A DNA stretch of 64,000 nt from Diphasiastrum complanatum. Taxonomy: Eukaryota > Streptophyta > Lycopodiopsida > Lycopodiales > Lycopodiaceae. The stretch spans positions 26,318,572 through 26,382,571 of the forward strand of contig CM055107.1 of assembly GCA_029204225.1 (NCBI GenBank), written 5' to 3'. The notes beneath the pieces were generated by a model that did not search any database, was not told the origin of the DNA, and worked only from the letters and a program-made list of their open reading frames with translations. The translations under genes were made by a program, and so were the position numbers. Each line of letters opens with the position of its first letter. The stretch's first letter is position 1. Positions 1-13,369 of the stretch are shown piece by piece.

Positions 1-2
1 TT

Positions 3-250
3 AATAATCTGACAAAAGGGTTTGTTAATAAAAAGAAAAAGAGGAATCAACCTGGTCCGCCTGTTGTATGGAATGAGGAATTGAATCAATGTTTTCATAA
101 ACTTGAAACAATGATTGTTTCAAACGCCCGTGTTACAAATTGCAAATCCAGATTTACCTTATGTCATGAGAACGGACGCAAGTGATGTTGTAGTTGGAGC
201 GGTTCTATTACAAATGGATAGGCCACTAGCATTTGAGATAAGCATCCAAT
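3..250 (+). pseudogene. Ty3/gypsy RNase H fragment
   Basis: Two reading frames, shifted near base 112, together give the connection region and start of a Ty3/gypsy RNase H. The first frame resembles the linker after the RT thumb (W-N-E-E-L-N-Q-C-F). The second contains PDLPYVMRTDASDVVVGAVL, the RNase H DASD motif with the first catalytic Asp, followed by DRPLAFE. The piece starts before the window edge and stops abruptly near 250, where sequence resembling an LTR in the other orientation begins. It is a broken retroelement fragment with no intact product. Confidence 0.75.
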
Positions 251-677
251 CAAACTCTAGAAGCCTCACCCCCAAGCCAAGGAACAAGAAGCATGAATAT
301 AGAGTGAGAGCCTAGCAATGAATCCAAAATCATGATGAGGAGTAGGACGAGTTTGGCCTCAATATATAGACCCAAAAGCAACCTGGGCACATAGCCATGC
401 ATAGCCCTAACTTCCCTATACATAGATTCACCTAGAATAGAGTCCTAAGCATGGACCAACTATTCATAGAATTGCTATTGATAACTCTACACATGCATAC
501 ACTATCTCATACCTTGTCTAAACTCCATTTAGTGTGTTCTGGGCCTCACAAGGATATTAGTTAATTTTGGGTCACATCTAGTATGACGTGGCATAACTAA
601 CAGCTTGTTACACTGGAGTACTGTGTATCCAAGACTAGGAGTATACTGAATCCTATGTACTGATCATGGACATGACA
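251..677 (-). mobile_element. Chromovirus 3' LTR (minus strand), partial
   Basis: Read on the minus strand this begins TGTCATGTCCATG at 677, directly after a purine-rich tract (GGAGAGAATAA) that follows the stop codon of the chromodomain polyprotein at 703. That is the expected polypurine tract and LTR arrangement. Two blocks recur at 27,138-27,297: the stretch around 311-380 and the stretch around 628-677. The second copy lacks the middle part. The left boundary is uncertain because the adjoining gypsy fragment is on the other strand. Confidence 0.6.
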
Positions 678-702
678 TTATTCTCTCCTTAAACTTCTAT
701 CC

Positions 703-1735
703 TTAGAAGCTAAACTTCTGAAAATTCTTCTTTATGTTATCAACTCTCTCCCAAGAATCATCATTCTCGGTAAAACCTTTCCACCGAATTAAGCACTCGG
801 ACATAGAACGATTTCTCAATTGTTTATCTCTGGTTCTGAGCACTGTCTCAGGATCCAAAGGTACACTAAGCAACAAATCTTTCAAATGGGATAAATCTTC
901 ATACGATCCAACTGTATCACCATCATGTAAACTTAGTCTCAAACGACTTACATGAAACACTGGGTGTGCAGTCGATTTACCTTGAAGATCGAGTTTATAT
1001 GCCAAAGAACCAATTCTACGTACAATATAATGGGTAGACAACTTATAATGCTTCCATGTACGTAACGTCTTAGAATCTTTTGGAATCATAAGATATACCC
1101 AGTCATCAACATTAAAATCTCTTGGAGATCTCTTTAAGATCGGCATAGTGCTTATTTCTATCCTGAGCACTTTGGATACTATCCTTAGCCACTTGCAACA
1201 TCTCTTACATATCATGCAAAAAATCAGCAACCTTCTGGATCTTAACATATGCATAAAAGGACTGTAACCTATAGCAGAATGTTTTCTACTATTACATGCA
1301 AACTCTTCCCAATGAGATTGTCTATGAGAAACATACGTTCTCAAAATATCTTTCATAGTTTGATTAGTCTTTCTGTTTGGCCATCTGGTTTAGGATGATC
1401 AAAAGAACTTAAACTCAAAGAAGTTTCAAGTTTATGGAATACTGCTGACCAAAAGTGACCTGTGAACTTAGGATCTCTATCACTAACAATGTTACTCAAC
1501 AGACCATAACAACCGAAATAATCTTTCAACAAATATCTGGACTAATTTAGAAGCCTTTATAGTTGACTTGACTGGTATGAATGCAGCTAACTTAGTTAAC
1601 CGATCCACTACAACCCAAATACAATCATTTTGCCATTGGGTCTTTGGAAGTCAACTACAAAATCCATAGGTATGCTTTCCCATTTCTTATCAAGGATATC
1701 ACGGATGCAATAAACCACTAGCCTTATGGCGTTCA
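703..1735 (-). pseudogene. Chromovirus integrase with chromodomain
   Basis: This is the carboxyl part of a Ty3/gypsy chromovirus polyprotein. At the upstream end a frame reads ERHKASGLLHP and then KKWESIPMDFVV, the start of the integrase core. After degraded core sequence the frame at 1356-703 gives the integrase C-terminal domain (HPVFHVSRLRLSLHDGD) and a chromodomain (ETVLRTRDKQLRNRSMSECL, then IRWKGF and DSWERVDNI). The chromodomain normally guides integration towards methylated chromatin. The core has stops and frameshifts near 1400-1560, so the gene is dead. Its amino-terminal side is cut at 1735/1736 by a copia LTR inserted within the sequence for the zinc-finger-to-core linker. An LTR of the same element follows downstream. 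Confidence 0.85.
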
Positions 1736-2738
1736 TGTCATAAAATCGCATGTGGGCGTGAGCGGCAGCGGAAGCTCGAGGATTGAGCATGGCGTGTGAA
1801 AACGGAAATGCAACAATTAGCAGCAGAATTATTCAAGTAGAAGAATTCATACAGAATGCGTAAATGAACGACGTAGGTAGTGAGACAAAAATTGCACTTT
1901 GATTAATATCAATAGTGAGTACAATAGCTTGAAGTAATAACTTCAGCTTGCTGAGCGTAATAACGCTAGCTACAGATAACTCTGATTAAAAGAGAATTTC
2001 AAGTAACACTTACATAGCTTGATTCAGCTAGTATCTATATTTACAAGTGTTGAGAGAAAAATATCTCATGCCTTAACTGCCATTTACTCCAGTTTTGCAT
2101 CTATACAAAAGTTGGTAACCGCCCTTAGGATATTTGTTTCTCAAGCCTTTTAGGGTTGGTGATAAGTTGGTGACGTCGGTCTACCAATGTAGCAAAAACG
2201 CGAAAAACCCAAAAAAACCCAAAGGTGCCCGCTAGACTGAAGGTATGCAAATCCTAAAGGTGCCCTTAGACTTAAGGTGTGTAAATCCTAAAGTCGCCCT
2301 TAGATTCAAGACAGCGAAAAAGTCGAAAAAAGGAGAAGAAGCTAAAAAAGTGCCTTATATTAAAGGCAGCGAAGAAGACGAAGGTTCCTTAAACTAAAGA
2401 CAGTGATGAAGACAAAGGTGCCTTAGTTTTAAAGGCATTTTGGGTTCTTTGTCGCATTTTTCGCAAAGAGGCAAAAAAGGCAAAAAAGGCAAAAAAGACG
2501 AAGGTGGGTCCAGAAATGGTTTCTAAGTCATTTTGGCTAGTGTGTCGCATTTTTTGTGAAGGCACGAAAAAGGGTGAAGAAGGCGAAAAAAAAAAAAAGG
2601 TGCTTTAAATCGTTTAAGGCATAAAGGGAAAAAACTTTAAAGGAAAAGTGTGAAGGTCCAAAATCATATTGTCGACCTTCTGTTTTCAAGATGCTCATTA
2701 CTTAACGATTTCTAAGGCCAAGCATAAGAAATCTAACA
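1736..2738 (-). mobile_element. Copia element A, 3' LTR (1,003 bp)
   Basis: On the minus strand the LTR starts TGTTAGATTTC at 2738 and ends ATTTTATGACA at 1736, so it has TG...CA ends. A G-rich polypurine tract (CATCATGGGGGAG) precedes it at 2739-2751. The last ~400 bp (1736-2130) are clearly related to the LTR at 15,225-15,843: both end with CGAGCTTCCGCTG and then GATTT(T)A(T/C)GACA. The part at about 2,200-2,640 is different and is full of degenerate short repeats. The outer edge lies inside a chromovirus integrase, so this is a nested insertion. Confidence 0.75.
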
Positions 2739-2751
2739 CTCCCCCATGATG

Positions 2752-4065
2752 AGGCTGTTGAAAAACTTTGATCTTTAGATTTAACATATCGTTACATCTG
2801 AGATGTTGCTCCTTTGATAGAGCCTTTGTGAAGTAATCTATCGCCATGTAGTTTGTTCTACAGAAAACCAGTTCTACTTCCTTGTTGTGCACTTTCCTCT
2901 CTAAGGTAATGATATCTAATTTCTATATGTTTGCTTTGAGAGTGAAATCTCGAATTGAGAGATAGCGCTATTGTGCTTTGATTGTCACAATAGATTGTTG
3001 TAGGAAGCGTTTGTGCAAGGTTCAGGGTCTGTAAGCAGTTGCCTTAGCCAGATTGCCTCTTTCGTTGCATCGGTGACAACTATGTATTCGGATTCATTGA
3101 TGATAATGCAACTGAGGCCTTCCGGTTGCTCCATAAGATTGGGCCTTGGTTGTATAAAAGTACAAATCCAGAAGTTGATTTTCCATCTCCTGTCCAATCT
3201 GCATCTGTTTAGCTTCGAGGATGTTGGCAGTTTGGCTGCCTCCCTAGCAGATGCTGAGAGTTGTCGTTGCTTGGATGTACTTCATGACCTTCGTTAGCGC
3301 TTTCCAATGAGCTACGCCTGGATTTGATAGGAATTGGCTGAGTGTACTGACCGAATATGCAAGGCCTGGTCGAGTGTAGATCATTACGTACATCAGTGAG
3401 ACGATGATGGATTGAAACGGATAGCGCTTCATCTCCTCCTTTTCTGTCTCAGTTTGAGGAGACTATTCCTTTGATAGCTTTAAGAGACTGGGTTTGCAGT
3501 TGGCCATTCCATATTTTTTTCAACACGTTATTGAGATATCGTTGTTGACTAATAAAGATCAGTCTGTTGGGTCGATCTCATTGAATTTGGATTCCGAGAC
3601 AATAGTGGGCTGGACCCAGTCATCTTGTATTCTTGGGCCAGCATGCATTTTGTATCCTTCATCAGATTCAGATTATTACTGAATAAGAGTGTATCATCTA
3701 TGTAGAGAGTGATGATGATGAAGTAATCTGATACAGACTTAAAATAGACATTTGAGTCTGCTGAGTTTCGAATGAAACCATTCTCTATCAGAAATACATT
3801 GATCTTCTGGAACCAGGCCTCTGGGTGACTGTTTCAACCCGTAGAGCGCCTTGTGGATTTTGCATACAAGGTGATGTTGCTTGTCGTTGAGTTCGTATCC
3901 CTCTGGCTACGTCATGTAGATCTTCTCTTTGATGGTTCCATTGAGGAAGGCGGTCTGGACATCCATCTGGTGGACTTCAAGGTCTATCACGACTACAAAG
4001 GAGAGGAGTAGGCGGATCGACGCATGTTTGACGACTAGGTTGAAGGTCTCTGAATAATCCAGGTC
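2752..4065 (-). pseudogene. Copia element A, RT and RNase H
   Basis: Minus-strand Ty1/copia pol broken by several stops and frameshifts. In coding order it shows: RT motifs near 4060-3700 (VVKHASIRLLLSF type at the start, LYGLKQ region, then an IDD strand); the RT thumb at 3432-3244 (SIIVSLMYVMIYTRPGLAYS); RNase H around 3197-2985 (SEYIVVTDATKEAIWLRQLL, the conserved E-Y...A..EAIWLR block); and the pol tail at 2892-2700 (VELVFCRTNYMAIDYFTKAL). Everything upstream of RT (gag, protease, integrase, 5' LTR) is missing, because the element ends abruptly against a plus-strand gypsy pol at about 4065. Confidence 0.85.
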
Positions 4066-5838
4066 TGGTCGATAAAGATAAGGCAGAAATTATAAAGAAT
4101 TTGAAAGAGCTGACAAAACTTCGTGAGCTCAGAGGATCTCTGGATCACATTGGTTATTATCGAAGGTTCATTCAAGACCATGCATCTATTGTTGTTCCAC
4201 TTACACACTTATTAAAGAAAGACATTTACTATCAATGGTCTGTTGATTGTCAACAATCATTCGAGTTACTGAAGTAGAAACTCTTGGACATCCCAATTTT
4301 GAGACCGTCTGATTGGGTAAGGAAATTTCATGTTTATGTGAATGTTTCATCATTTGCAATCGGAGTCACCCTAAGTCAGAAAAACGATGAAAAATGGGAC
4401 TATCATGTCTACTATGCAGGGCGTCAATTGAGCATCTAAAAAAAACCTATTCGGCTACGAAGCATGAAGGACTCGTGATGATTTTCTCAGTGAAGAAGTT
4501 TCGATACTATTTGTTGGGATATTCCTTTGTCTTCCATGTCGACCACTATGCACTCAAGCATCTGGTGAATAAACCAAATCTATCGAACTAATTAGCAAGA
4601 TGGTTGCTGTTGCTCCAGGAATTTGTTTATCAAGTGGAGGTACGACAAGGGAAGTACCACACTAATGCAGATTATTTATCACACTTAAGCACAGGATCTG
4701 TTACTGAGAACCTAAGCGACAAATTTCCAAATGAGAATATTATCTATTGAACATTCTCTGTATCCGGAAATAATTGACTACATTTAGAATCAAAATTATC
4801 CTCCTGGTTTTGATCTTGAACAGAGAACGATCTTTCAACATAAAGTTGGGCCGTATACGATAAGGAATAACGTACTTTATAAAATGGGACCTCACTAAGA
4901 GCTTCGCAGATGTCTCGAATTAATCGATATTCAAAAGGTTATTCGAGCCTTACATTAAAAGATGTTGGTGGACATTTTGCGATGGTCAATATAGTGAAGA
5001 AGATCTTAAACGCCAAATACTGGTGGCCAATGAAGTACAAAGATGTTGCAGCGTTTGTAAAAACTTGTGACCCTTTCCAACGAGTTGGGAAACCAACTCC
5101 TTCAATGTATTGGCTGCTTACACCAATACTTCCACTAGCACCATTTGTCCATTCGAGTTGGTAAGTGACGACGAGGTACACATTTTTTAAATGATACAAT
5201 ACGTTTGCTTACCAAGCACTTCATGATTAAACATCGGAAGACAACTCCGTACAACCCGAAGGCCAATGGCCTGACCGAAAGAGTCAATGGCATTCTGTGT
5301 AAGATCTTAAATAAGATCACCACAACGCACACATCTAATTGGAATAAGAAATTACCAACTGTCTTATGGGCATATCAAAATTATCATTTGTCCTATGGAC
5401 ATAAAGTGACCACAAAACAAACATCGTTCTATTTGGTCTATGGCATGCACCTGATATTGCCAATTGAAGTTGAAGTACCAACATATCGTGTACATGTCTT
5501 GATCTGACGATCACTCAAGCTTAAAGGAGAGATTCTTATCGATCGAAAAGCTAGAGGAGAACCGTAACCAAGCGGTGATCGACACTACGAAGACACAATT
5601 GCGATGAAAGAAGAGCTTTGACGATTCAATAAAGAAGGTCATTTTGCGCGAGAGAGACTTTTCTCTCCTGTGCGACAACCGTCATATTAAATTTCTAGGA
5701 AAGTTACGCACTCGTTGGATGGGTCCATATAAAGTAATTGAAATCTTTGATAATGGGTCCCTTCAATTGGGCGATCTTCAAGAAAATTTGCAGCCGACGA
5801 GAGTTAATGGCTCCCGCGTAAAGAATTATTACCTGTAA
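4066..5838 (+). pseudogene. Ty3/gypsy pol: RT end, RNase H, integrase
   Basis: Plus-strand pol starting inside the RT. Visible in order: RT thumb/connection (LRGSLDHIGYYRRFIQDHAS, the LTGYYRRFI motif); RNase H (FHVYVNVSSFAIGVTLSQ, YSATKHEGL, FVFHVDHYALKHL); RNase H end near 4690 (KYHTNADYLSHL); integrase zinc-finger and core region (GGHFA near 4970, WWPM near 5022); core end (NPKANGLTERVNGI, with the catalytic Glu); and a GPY-type C-terminal domain ending RVKNYYL at 5838. There is no chromodomain, which points to the Tat/Athila side of plant gypsy elements. In RNase H the usual first Asp (YVDAS) is Asn (YVNVS). Several in-frame stops occur. Upstream it abuts copia element A at an abrupt junction. 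Confidence 0.85.
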
Positions 5839-6600
5839 ATATTTTTGTTTTATTTATTTATTTATAATGTAACTTATAAATCAATTTGGTCTGTTTGTTA
5901 ACTTATTCCCGATTGTTCGTTCAACAGATCGAATAAGCTATCCCGATCGTTCGTTTTTTATTTTTATCCCGAGCATTCGATATTCTATGGTATCAAATAC
6001 TCGGTCTATTGATCCTATATTTATTTTCCTGATTTGATGTAAGACTTGTAGTTAATGCATGACAATGGACGCTTTGTTCATTGATATGTGTGCCCATAAA
6101 ACCTTGTGCCACCTTTATTACTCATTTTCTGACCGTTTTGCTACTTACTCCAAGTTTCTCGTCATTTTCCTTTTACCTCACCAAATTCGCGATCGAACCT
6201 TCATGCTTGCTTGCTCTCTAGACGCTACCATCGCCAGTATCAACTATCAATATGTTTGCGATTAAGCTGAATTATATACTATCCTAAAGATGGCTACTGG
6301 ATTAGCAATTCTAGCTAACATAAACTGGAAGGTGAGGAGTAAAATGGATCTCGAAGAACTCCAAACTCTTGTCGATCAATGCAAGTTGGGCTTTTTGTTG
6401 CAGATTGATCCTTTAGCAGTATTGATCAAAGCCAGTAACGAGTTCATCCAAGGCTTGATTTGATGGATGGTCACGGATTCTGTAGTCATGGGCAACGTAT
6501 GGACATTTCTGAAGCTACATTTGTTGCGGCAATTCACCTGCCCAACCAATGGTGTTGTTCCTCCAACTCTATCAATTAAAAAGCTTTAACCTTGTCAAAC
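5839..6600 (+). other. Post-pol region of the gypsy element
   Basis: Following the pol stop is AT-rich sequence with repeated TTCG/CCCGA words (5,900-6,010) that resembles untranslated or LTR sequence. Two unassigned open stretches follow, at 6,059-6,265 and about 6,290-6,590. The second reads without a stop for about 60 codons (ATGLAILANINWKVRSKMDL onward), then through one stop. Plant Tat/Athila-type elements often carry an extra open reading frame after pol, and this could be a remnant of one. I recognise no domain. Confidence 0.35.
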
Positions 6601-8255
6601 TTCTGACTGAAACTCTTATTGTTAAACTCACTAGTATTATCAATCAATAAAAATAGCCTTTACCTTAAGAACATGATCTGATTAATTTTAATCTGCAACA
6701 ATAAAGAATATCAACATTCTTGGAAATGAGAAAATGTAAAAAATTGAGGAATAGATTCCTAAGCACATTTGCAAGAGGAACATGCATCAGCAATTTGAAA
6801 GATCTTGTTGAGCTTGCTCTGGATGGGACCAGCCATCTGAAAAAAATTTCATTGAAAAATCTTCAGTTCCCCTATTGAAATATTCAAGTGCCTGAATCTC
6901 TTAATCCACACGGCATCAATATCCTATCGATTTGTTTACAGATCAATATCTTCAACTTGGTAGCATTTTTCTGAACTATTGAACTTGTGGAGCCAAGAAA
7001 CAAATATGTACCTGTGAGCCATTTTAGCATTGGAAAGAATCCTGACTTCCAAAACAATGACACACTTGGTTTTTTATGTAGAAAATTCTTTTCTTAAAGT
7101 AGAAGGTTACATGTTCCAACAAAAATAGTCACAAGATTTCAAAACCCCAAGTTTTCCTAGCATGAAAAATTAATTGGTCTCACTATGAAATTATATGCAT
7201 TTTGATATATAGGGGAGGGGGCAAGGTCTCACTGTGACATGTTGAGAATTTTGAAACTCTTAGCATATGCATTTTGAAACAAGGTCTGAGAAAAATTTAG
7301 GAAAGCCCCTTCTGTGGACGGAGCTCACAAGGGCAAGAAAGGGCTTAAAGGCCTTGCCGGGAGGCTTCACCCAGCATAAACACTAAAAAGGGAGGCCTTT
7401 TGTTCTTTTCCCTTGCCCAGATTTTCATGGGTGTAATGAGCTACTTACTCAGGCTGGCATTCTGAGCACATTGCCCTGCCCGAGGCTTGCTCCAACAAAA
7501 TTTGTCGGCAACAACTAATGTTTGAAGAATTTTAGGCTGGAAGAGTCTTGAGTCCTCGCATTTTGAGGGTAAATCTTTTGCAGACCAACAACCTTCAAAA
7601 AAACTGCAAAAAATTAAGAGGTAATCTCTGAGAAGGTATAGGTATTCATTCCTTCCAAGCAATTCAGTTCAGGCCTGCAGGCGTGGGATGCACCTGAGGT
7701 GTTTACAGAACAACTAATATTTGAAGAATTTTAGGCTGGAAGAGTCTTGAGTCCTAGCATTTTGAAGGCAAATCTTTTGAAAACCAACATCCTTAAAAAA
7801 ACTGCAAAGGATTAAGAGGTAATCTCTGAGAAGGTTTTCCAAGCAATTCAGTTCGGGCCTGCAGCAGCCTTAAAGGGCAGGCCACACTGCATGGGGTGCA
7901 CCTGACTCCTGCCTGGAATACAATATGACATTCATGCTTTCTTCTTGTACATAATGGAAATTGGGGCTAACATTGTCCATCAGAACAATGCAAGTTTCTC
8001 GGGCTGATTTTGCTTAGAAGTTGCAAGATGAAATCAGTGAATTATGTTATGAAAACACTTGATAACTGTTCAACTCAAATGCACAGTTCTATTGCCGAAG
8101 ATCACCAACAGTAGAGTCTCAAACACAGAATTGGATTCAATTTATCATGAGATACAGCATCTCTGTAAGCCATAGCTTGACTGGTAACTTTTTCTTCTTA
8201 GCAAACTTGGCAGCAAATAGATCCATATAAAAGAGACTAATCAAGAGTAGACCCC
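6601..8255. other. Downstream flank of SAHH
   Basis: No gene is recognised between the gypsy remnant and the SAHH stop codon. The stretch is moderately AT-rich. It contains an imperfect direct repeat of about 160 bp (listed separately) and probably the SAHH 3' untranslated region next to 8255. I see no clear canonical AATAAA signal on the minus strand within the first 200 bases. A GATAAA-like match lies near 8,140-8,150. Confidence 0.4.
7509..7866. repeat. Imperfect direct repeat, two ~160-bp copies
   Basis: Copy 1 is about 7,509-7,677 and copy 2 about 7,710-7,866. Both begin CAACTAAT(G/A)TTTGAAGAAT, continue through TTAGGCTGGAAGAGTCTTGA and GGTAATCTCTGAGAAGGT, and end with CCAAGCAATTCAGTTC followed by GGGCCTGCAG-type sequence. 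Copy 2 lacks about 15 bases (ATAGGTATTCATTCC) near the end. The spacing is 200 bp. No coding role is visible. Confidence 0.85.
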
Positions 8256-10651
<2,396 letters not shown>

Positions 10652-10729
10652 TCTTCCTCCTTCGCAAACAACAAACCTCCGCTAATATTTCAGAAAGAAA
10701 ACAAATCCCTGCTCGAAGCGAGCAAATCA

Positions 10730-11000
10730 AAGCTGCTACAACTCAAATCCCAGTATTGTTCTTGCACAGAAAGCTCTGAAAAACTTCAAGAAACCACAGC
10801 AAAAGATCAACTGCTCAAATCTGCCAAGAAAACAGACATTAAAATAGCCTCAGAGCTTAGCAGACTGCTAATCAAAGCTGCATTGAAACACCAATATTGC
10901 TGCCGTGCAAAAATCTCTGCTAAAACTTCAAGAAAGAAGAAATCAAGAGCTCAGATCTGCCAGAAAAACATACCAAAATTTCTAGCAGACTGCTGATCAA
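10730..11000 (-). repeat. Tandem duplication in the SAHH leader
   Basis: Two diverged copies of about 130-140 bp lie head to tail upstream of the start codon: about 10,730-10,860 and about 10,873-11,000. Shared plus-strand words in the same order are CAAAGCTGC, CAGTATTG / CAATATTG, CTTCAAGAAA, CTC(A)AATCTGCCA / CTCAGATCTGCCA, and AGCAGACTGCT(A/G)AT. They fall between the probable TATA element and the ATG, so they would be transcribed as 5' leader, possibly containing a leader intron. Confidence 0.75.
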
Positions 11001-11108
11001 GACCAGCACGAACGCAGAGGAGATGAAAGCATCCCCAGCACCGCAGCAGCAGCAGCAGCGATGGAGGGGAAGGCTGCTATGCAATGCAGAGGTAGAGGCA
11101 TTCCAGGG

Positions 11109-11118
11109 TTTGTATAGA
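11109..11118 (-). promoter_or_regulatory. Candidate TATA element of SAHH
   Basis: On the minus strand the sequence is CTATACAAAC, about 460 bases upstream of the start codon. It is followed downstream by CT-rich sequence and a (CTG)n run (the complement of the CAGCAGCAG run at about 11,043-11,058). A GACGTGGC word, a partial G-box, lies upstream near 11,176-11,184. Placement is by motif only. No transcript evidence is available, and the 5' leader would be long. Confidence 0.4.
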
Positions 11119-11301
11119 GAAGGCAGGTGAATTTTACGTACGCTAAAGAAGAGGGTATTGTTTTCGACGCGCCACTGCCACGTCCGCATGGCTACCTGTG
11201 GTCACCCCTTTCTCTGGATATTTGACCGTCGTGGCCGGTGGGTCAAGTGAACCCATTTTGACTCACCGGTGGCCTAACCAACTACCCACCAAACCCCTCC
11301 G

Positions 11302-11328
11302 CCCCCCCCCCCCCCCCCCCCCCCCCCC
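11302..11328. repeat. Poly(C) tract, 27 bases
   Basis: An uninterrupted run of 27 C is flanked by CCGCC and GCCCCC. It lies upstream of the SAHH promoter. The minus strand carries a G27 run that could form quadruplex structures. Length may be affected by sequencing error in homopolymers. Confidence 0.95.
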
Positions 11329-11339
11329 GCCCCCTTTGT

Positions 11340-12497
11340 CTTGGATAATTTACCTACTACATCACCTTGCTATCAACCAATCAAGTCAAAGCTCAAATGC
11401 TATGTAGCTCATCTGGCCCCCACAAACTAGGGAAAAAGGAGAGTCTCTCAACCACCAAGCACCATGTTGCTAATTATGGATTCATTTTTTTTTTAAGTCA
11501 TTTTTTATACACACTTGTAGACTGTATGCTGAAGTAATTTGAGAGGGATACAAAATTTGATTTGCAAATGTGATTCTAAGGCCGGTTCAAACTAGGGGAA
11601 TGTCTTTGTCGAGCCTTTTCAATTGTTGCCCATTTTAAAACCTTAGCAAGTGAGTTGAGAGCAGGCAATGGATCACCTCCCTGTCAAACTTGGCTCATAA
11701 GTGCTAAATCGAGGGCCGCAATTTGATTGACCTGCTTAAATCCTTGCCATACCAATGGTCCATTTCTAGTAAGTTGCCCTTGACAACTCAACATGCTAGG
11801 CAATGTTCCTAGGTCCAAAAATTGGGATTGAGTTGCCCCTACAAATGGGAGAACTACATTTTTGAACTTGGGACTTGCAGAGTAGTGTAATATGAAAGCA
11901 CCTTAAGGGTGGGCTTAGGGTTGGTTTCAAATGAAAACGAGGCAAGTCAATTTATATTCTTCTCTTTTTATTGGTTGGGAGATATTCACATGCCCTTAAG
12001 GGTCTTCACATTCACCCACATTTACTTCAAGTAGAATTCACATAAGGACAACTTGGAGCCTTGCAAATGTCACTGAGACTTCTGAGAGGGTCACTCCTCT
12101 AGTGACTTAATAGAAGTTAGCTGGGCACACTAGTAAGCAAGAATGTTGTTCCTATGGTAGAGAGTTTTTACCTAATTGATTTTCCATAGAGAACATGAAA
12201 AATAATTTGAAAGCACAATAAAGCAAAGACTTGCTCACTACACAGCCATGAGCAGCCAATGATCTAACACTCTCCACTGAACCGGAGGAAGCATTAAGAA
12301 AAATGAGGCACGAGATGGTTTGTTGTGCAAACTAATCCGCAAATCCAATTCCTGAAGCTAGCAATATTTTTGGCCCACATTGATTTGCGCTCATAGAGAT
12401 CCATGACCTTAAAATTGGTTATGTGGCATGTTAATCCCAAATTGTGTAAATTTGTTTCCCCTTTTATTATCAATACTGAAGAAAACCCGAAGTGAGA
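11340..12497. other. Intergenic stretch, nothing recognised
   Basis: AT-rich sequence with no open frame of note and no terminal repeats or protein motifs that I can identify. It probably includes decayed retroelement DNA, since it runs directly into a chromovirus integrase remnant at 12,498. Confidence 0.4.
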
Positions 12498-12971
12498 AGT
12501 TATCTTTTCGATTTGATGGGCCATTTCAAATCATCAAACGGGTGGGAGAACTAGCATCTGAATAGGATTTACCAATCATAACGAAAATGCATAATGTGTT
12601 TCATGTCAGCTTGTTGAAGAAGCATATTGGTAAGAATGTTCAAAGAAGCATATTGGTAAGTGGTTGAACTGCCACCAATCAACGAAGAAGAGAATTTGGT
12701 AGTGGAGCCAGAGGCAGTGGTTGGTTATCGTGACAAAGAGTTATGGAATGGAAGGCAAATACAACAATACCTAATCAAATGGAAAGGGCTACGTCCTGAA
12801 GACAAAACATGGGAAGATCATTCCTATCTAAAGAGATGGCCTGCAATCTTGGAAACAACTAGAGGTCTTATGGAGCATGACACTTCATGTATATCTACAT
12901 GGTCATCATTTTTGAGGACAAAAATGCTTAAGCAGGGGAAATGTCATGTCCTAAGTAAAATTAGCCCATGA
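12498..12971 (+). pseudogene. Chromovirus integrase C-terminus and chromodomain
   Basis: The first frame (12,498-12,650) gives KLSFRFDGPFQIIKRVGELA and then HNVFHVSLLKKHI, the GPF/Y integrase C-terminal domain. After a short duplicated word (AAGAAGCATATTGGTAAG, twice at about 12,617-12,660) and a frameshift, 12,660-12,971 gives a chromodomain: AVVGYRDKELWNGRQIQQYL, IKWKG, and DKTWEDHSYLK. The terminal frame overlaps the polypurine tract. The rest of pol is absent upstream. This is a different chromovirus from the one at 0.3-1.7 kb. Confidence 0.85.
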
Positions 12972-13330
12972 GCGCATCCAAAGAGTTTGCTAAATATAGC
13001 CATAGTGCTAAGTTAGAGTAGGTTTATGTCATTATGTTCGTCAATAAAGCAACCTAGCCAACCACGCCATATTTGTATTGGTGGGAATTATAATAAGGGT
13101 TGTAAGGTCCAAATTAAGGTAATAAGGCCCCAAATTCAATTTAGAGCACTAAAGGACCACTATAAATAGAGGCTAGTTTGGAGGCTATTCTACATTTGTG
13201 ATTTTTAAACTTTTGGTGATCTTGAAGCTTCTCTTTGAGAGCTTTCTTGATTGTGTTTATGCTTCATGTGCCTAAAATCACATGAGCGCTATGATCATGC
13301 TCTAGTTTCAGGCCTAATCTTGTGAATGAT
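12942..13330 (+). mobile_element. Chromovirus 3' LTR
   Basis: It starts TGTCATGTCCTAAG immediately after the polypurine tract AGCAGGGGAAA (12,931-12,941) that follows the chromodomain. A good internal promoter box, ACTATAAATAGAGG, lies at about 13,160-13,174. The right end is not sharply defined. By about 13,370 the sequence has become a copia RNase H. Confidence 0.65.
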
Positions 13331-13369
13331 CATTAATGGTGAATAATGGATCTATACTTTGCCTATTTT

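Noticed and set aside
10920-11189. Minus-strand 89-codon frame in the SAHH leader as an upstream coding gene
   Set aside because: It lies across the probable TATA and duplicated leader, has Ser/Leu-rich low-complexity sequence and no recognised domain.
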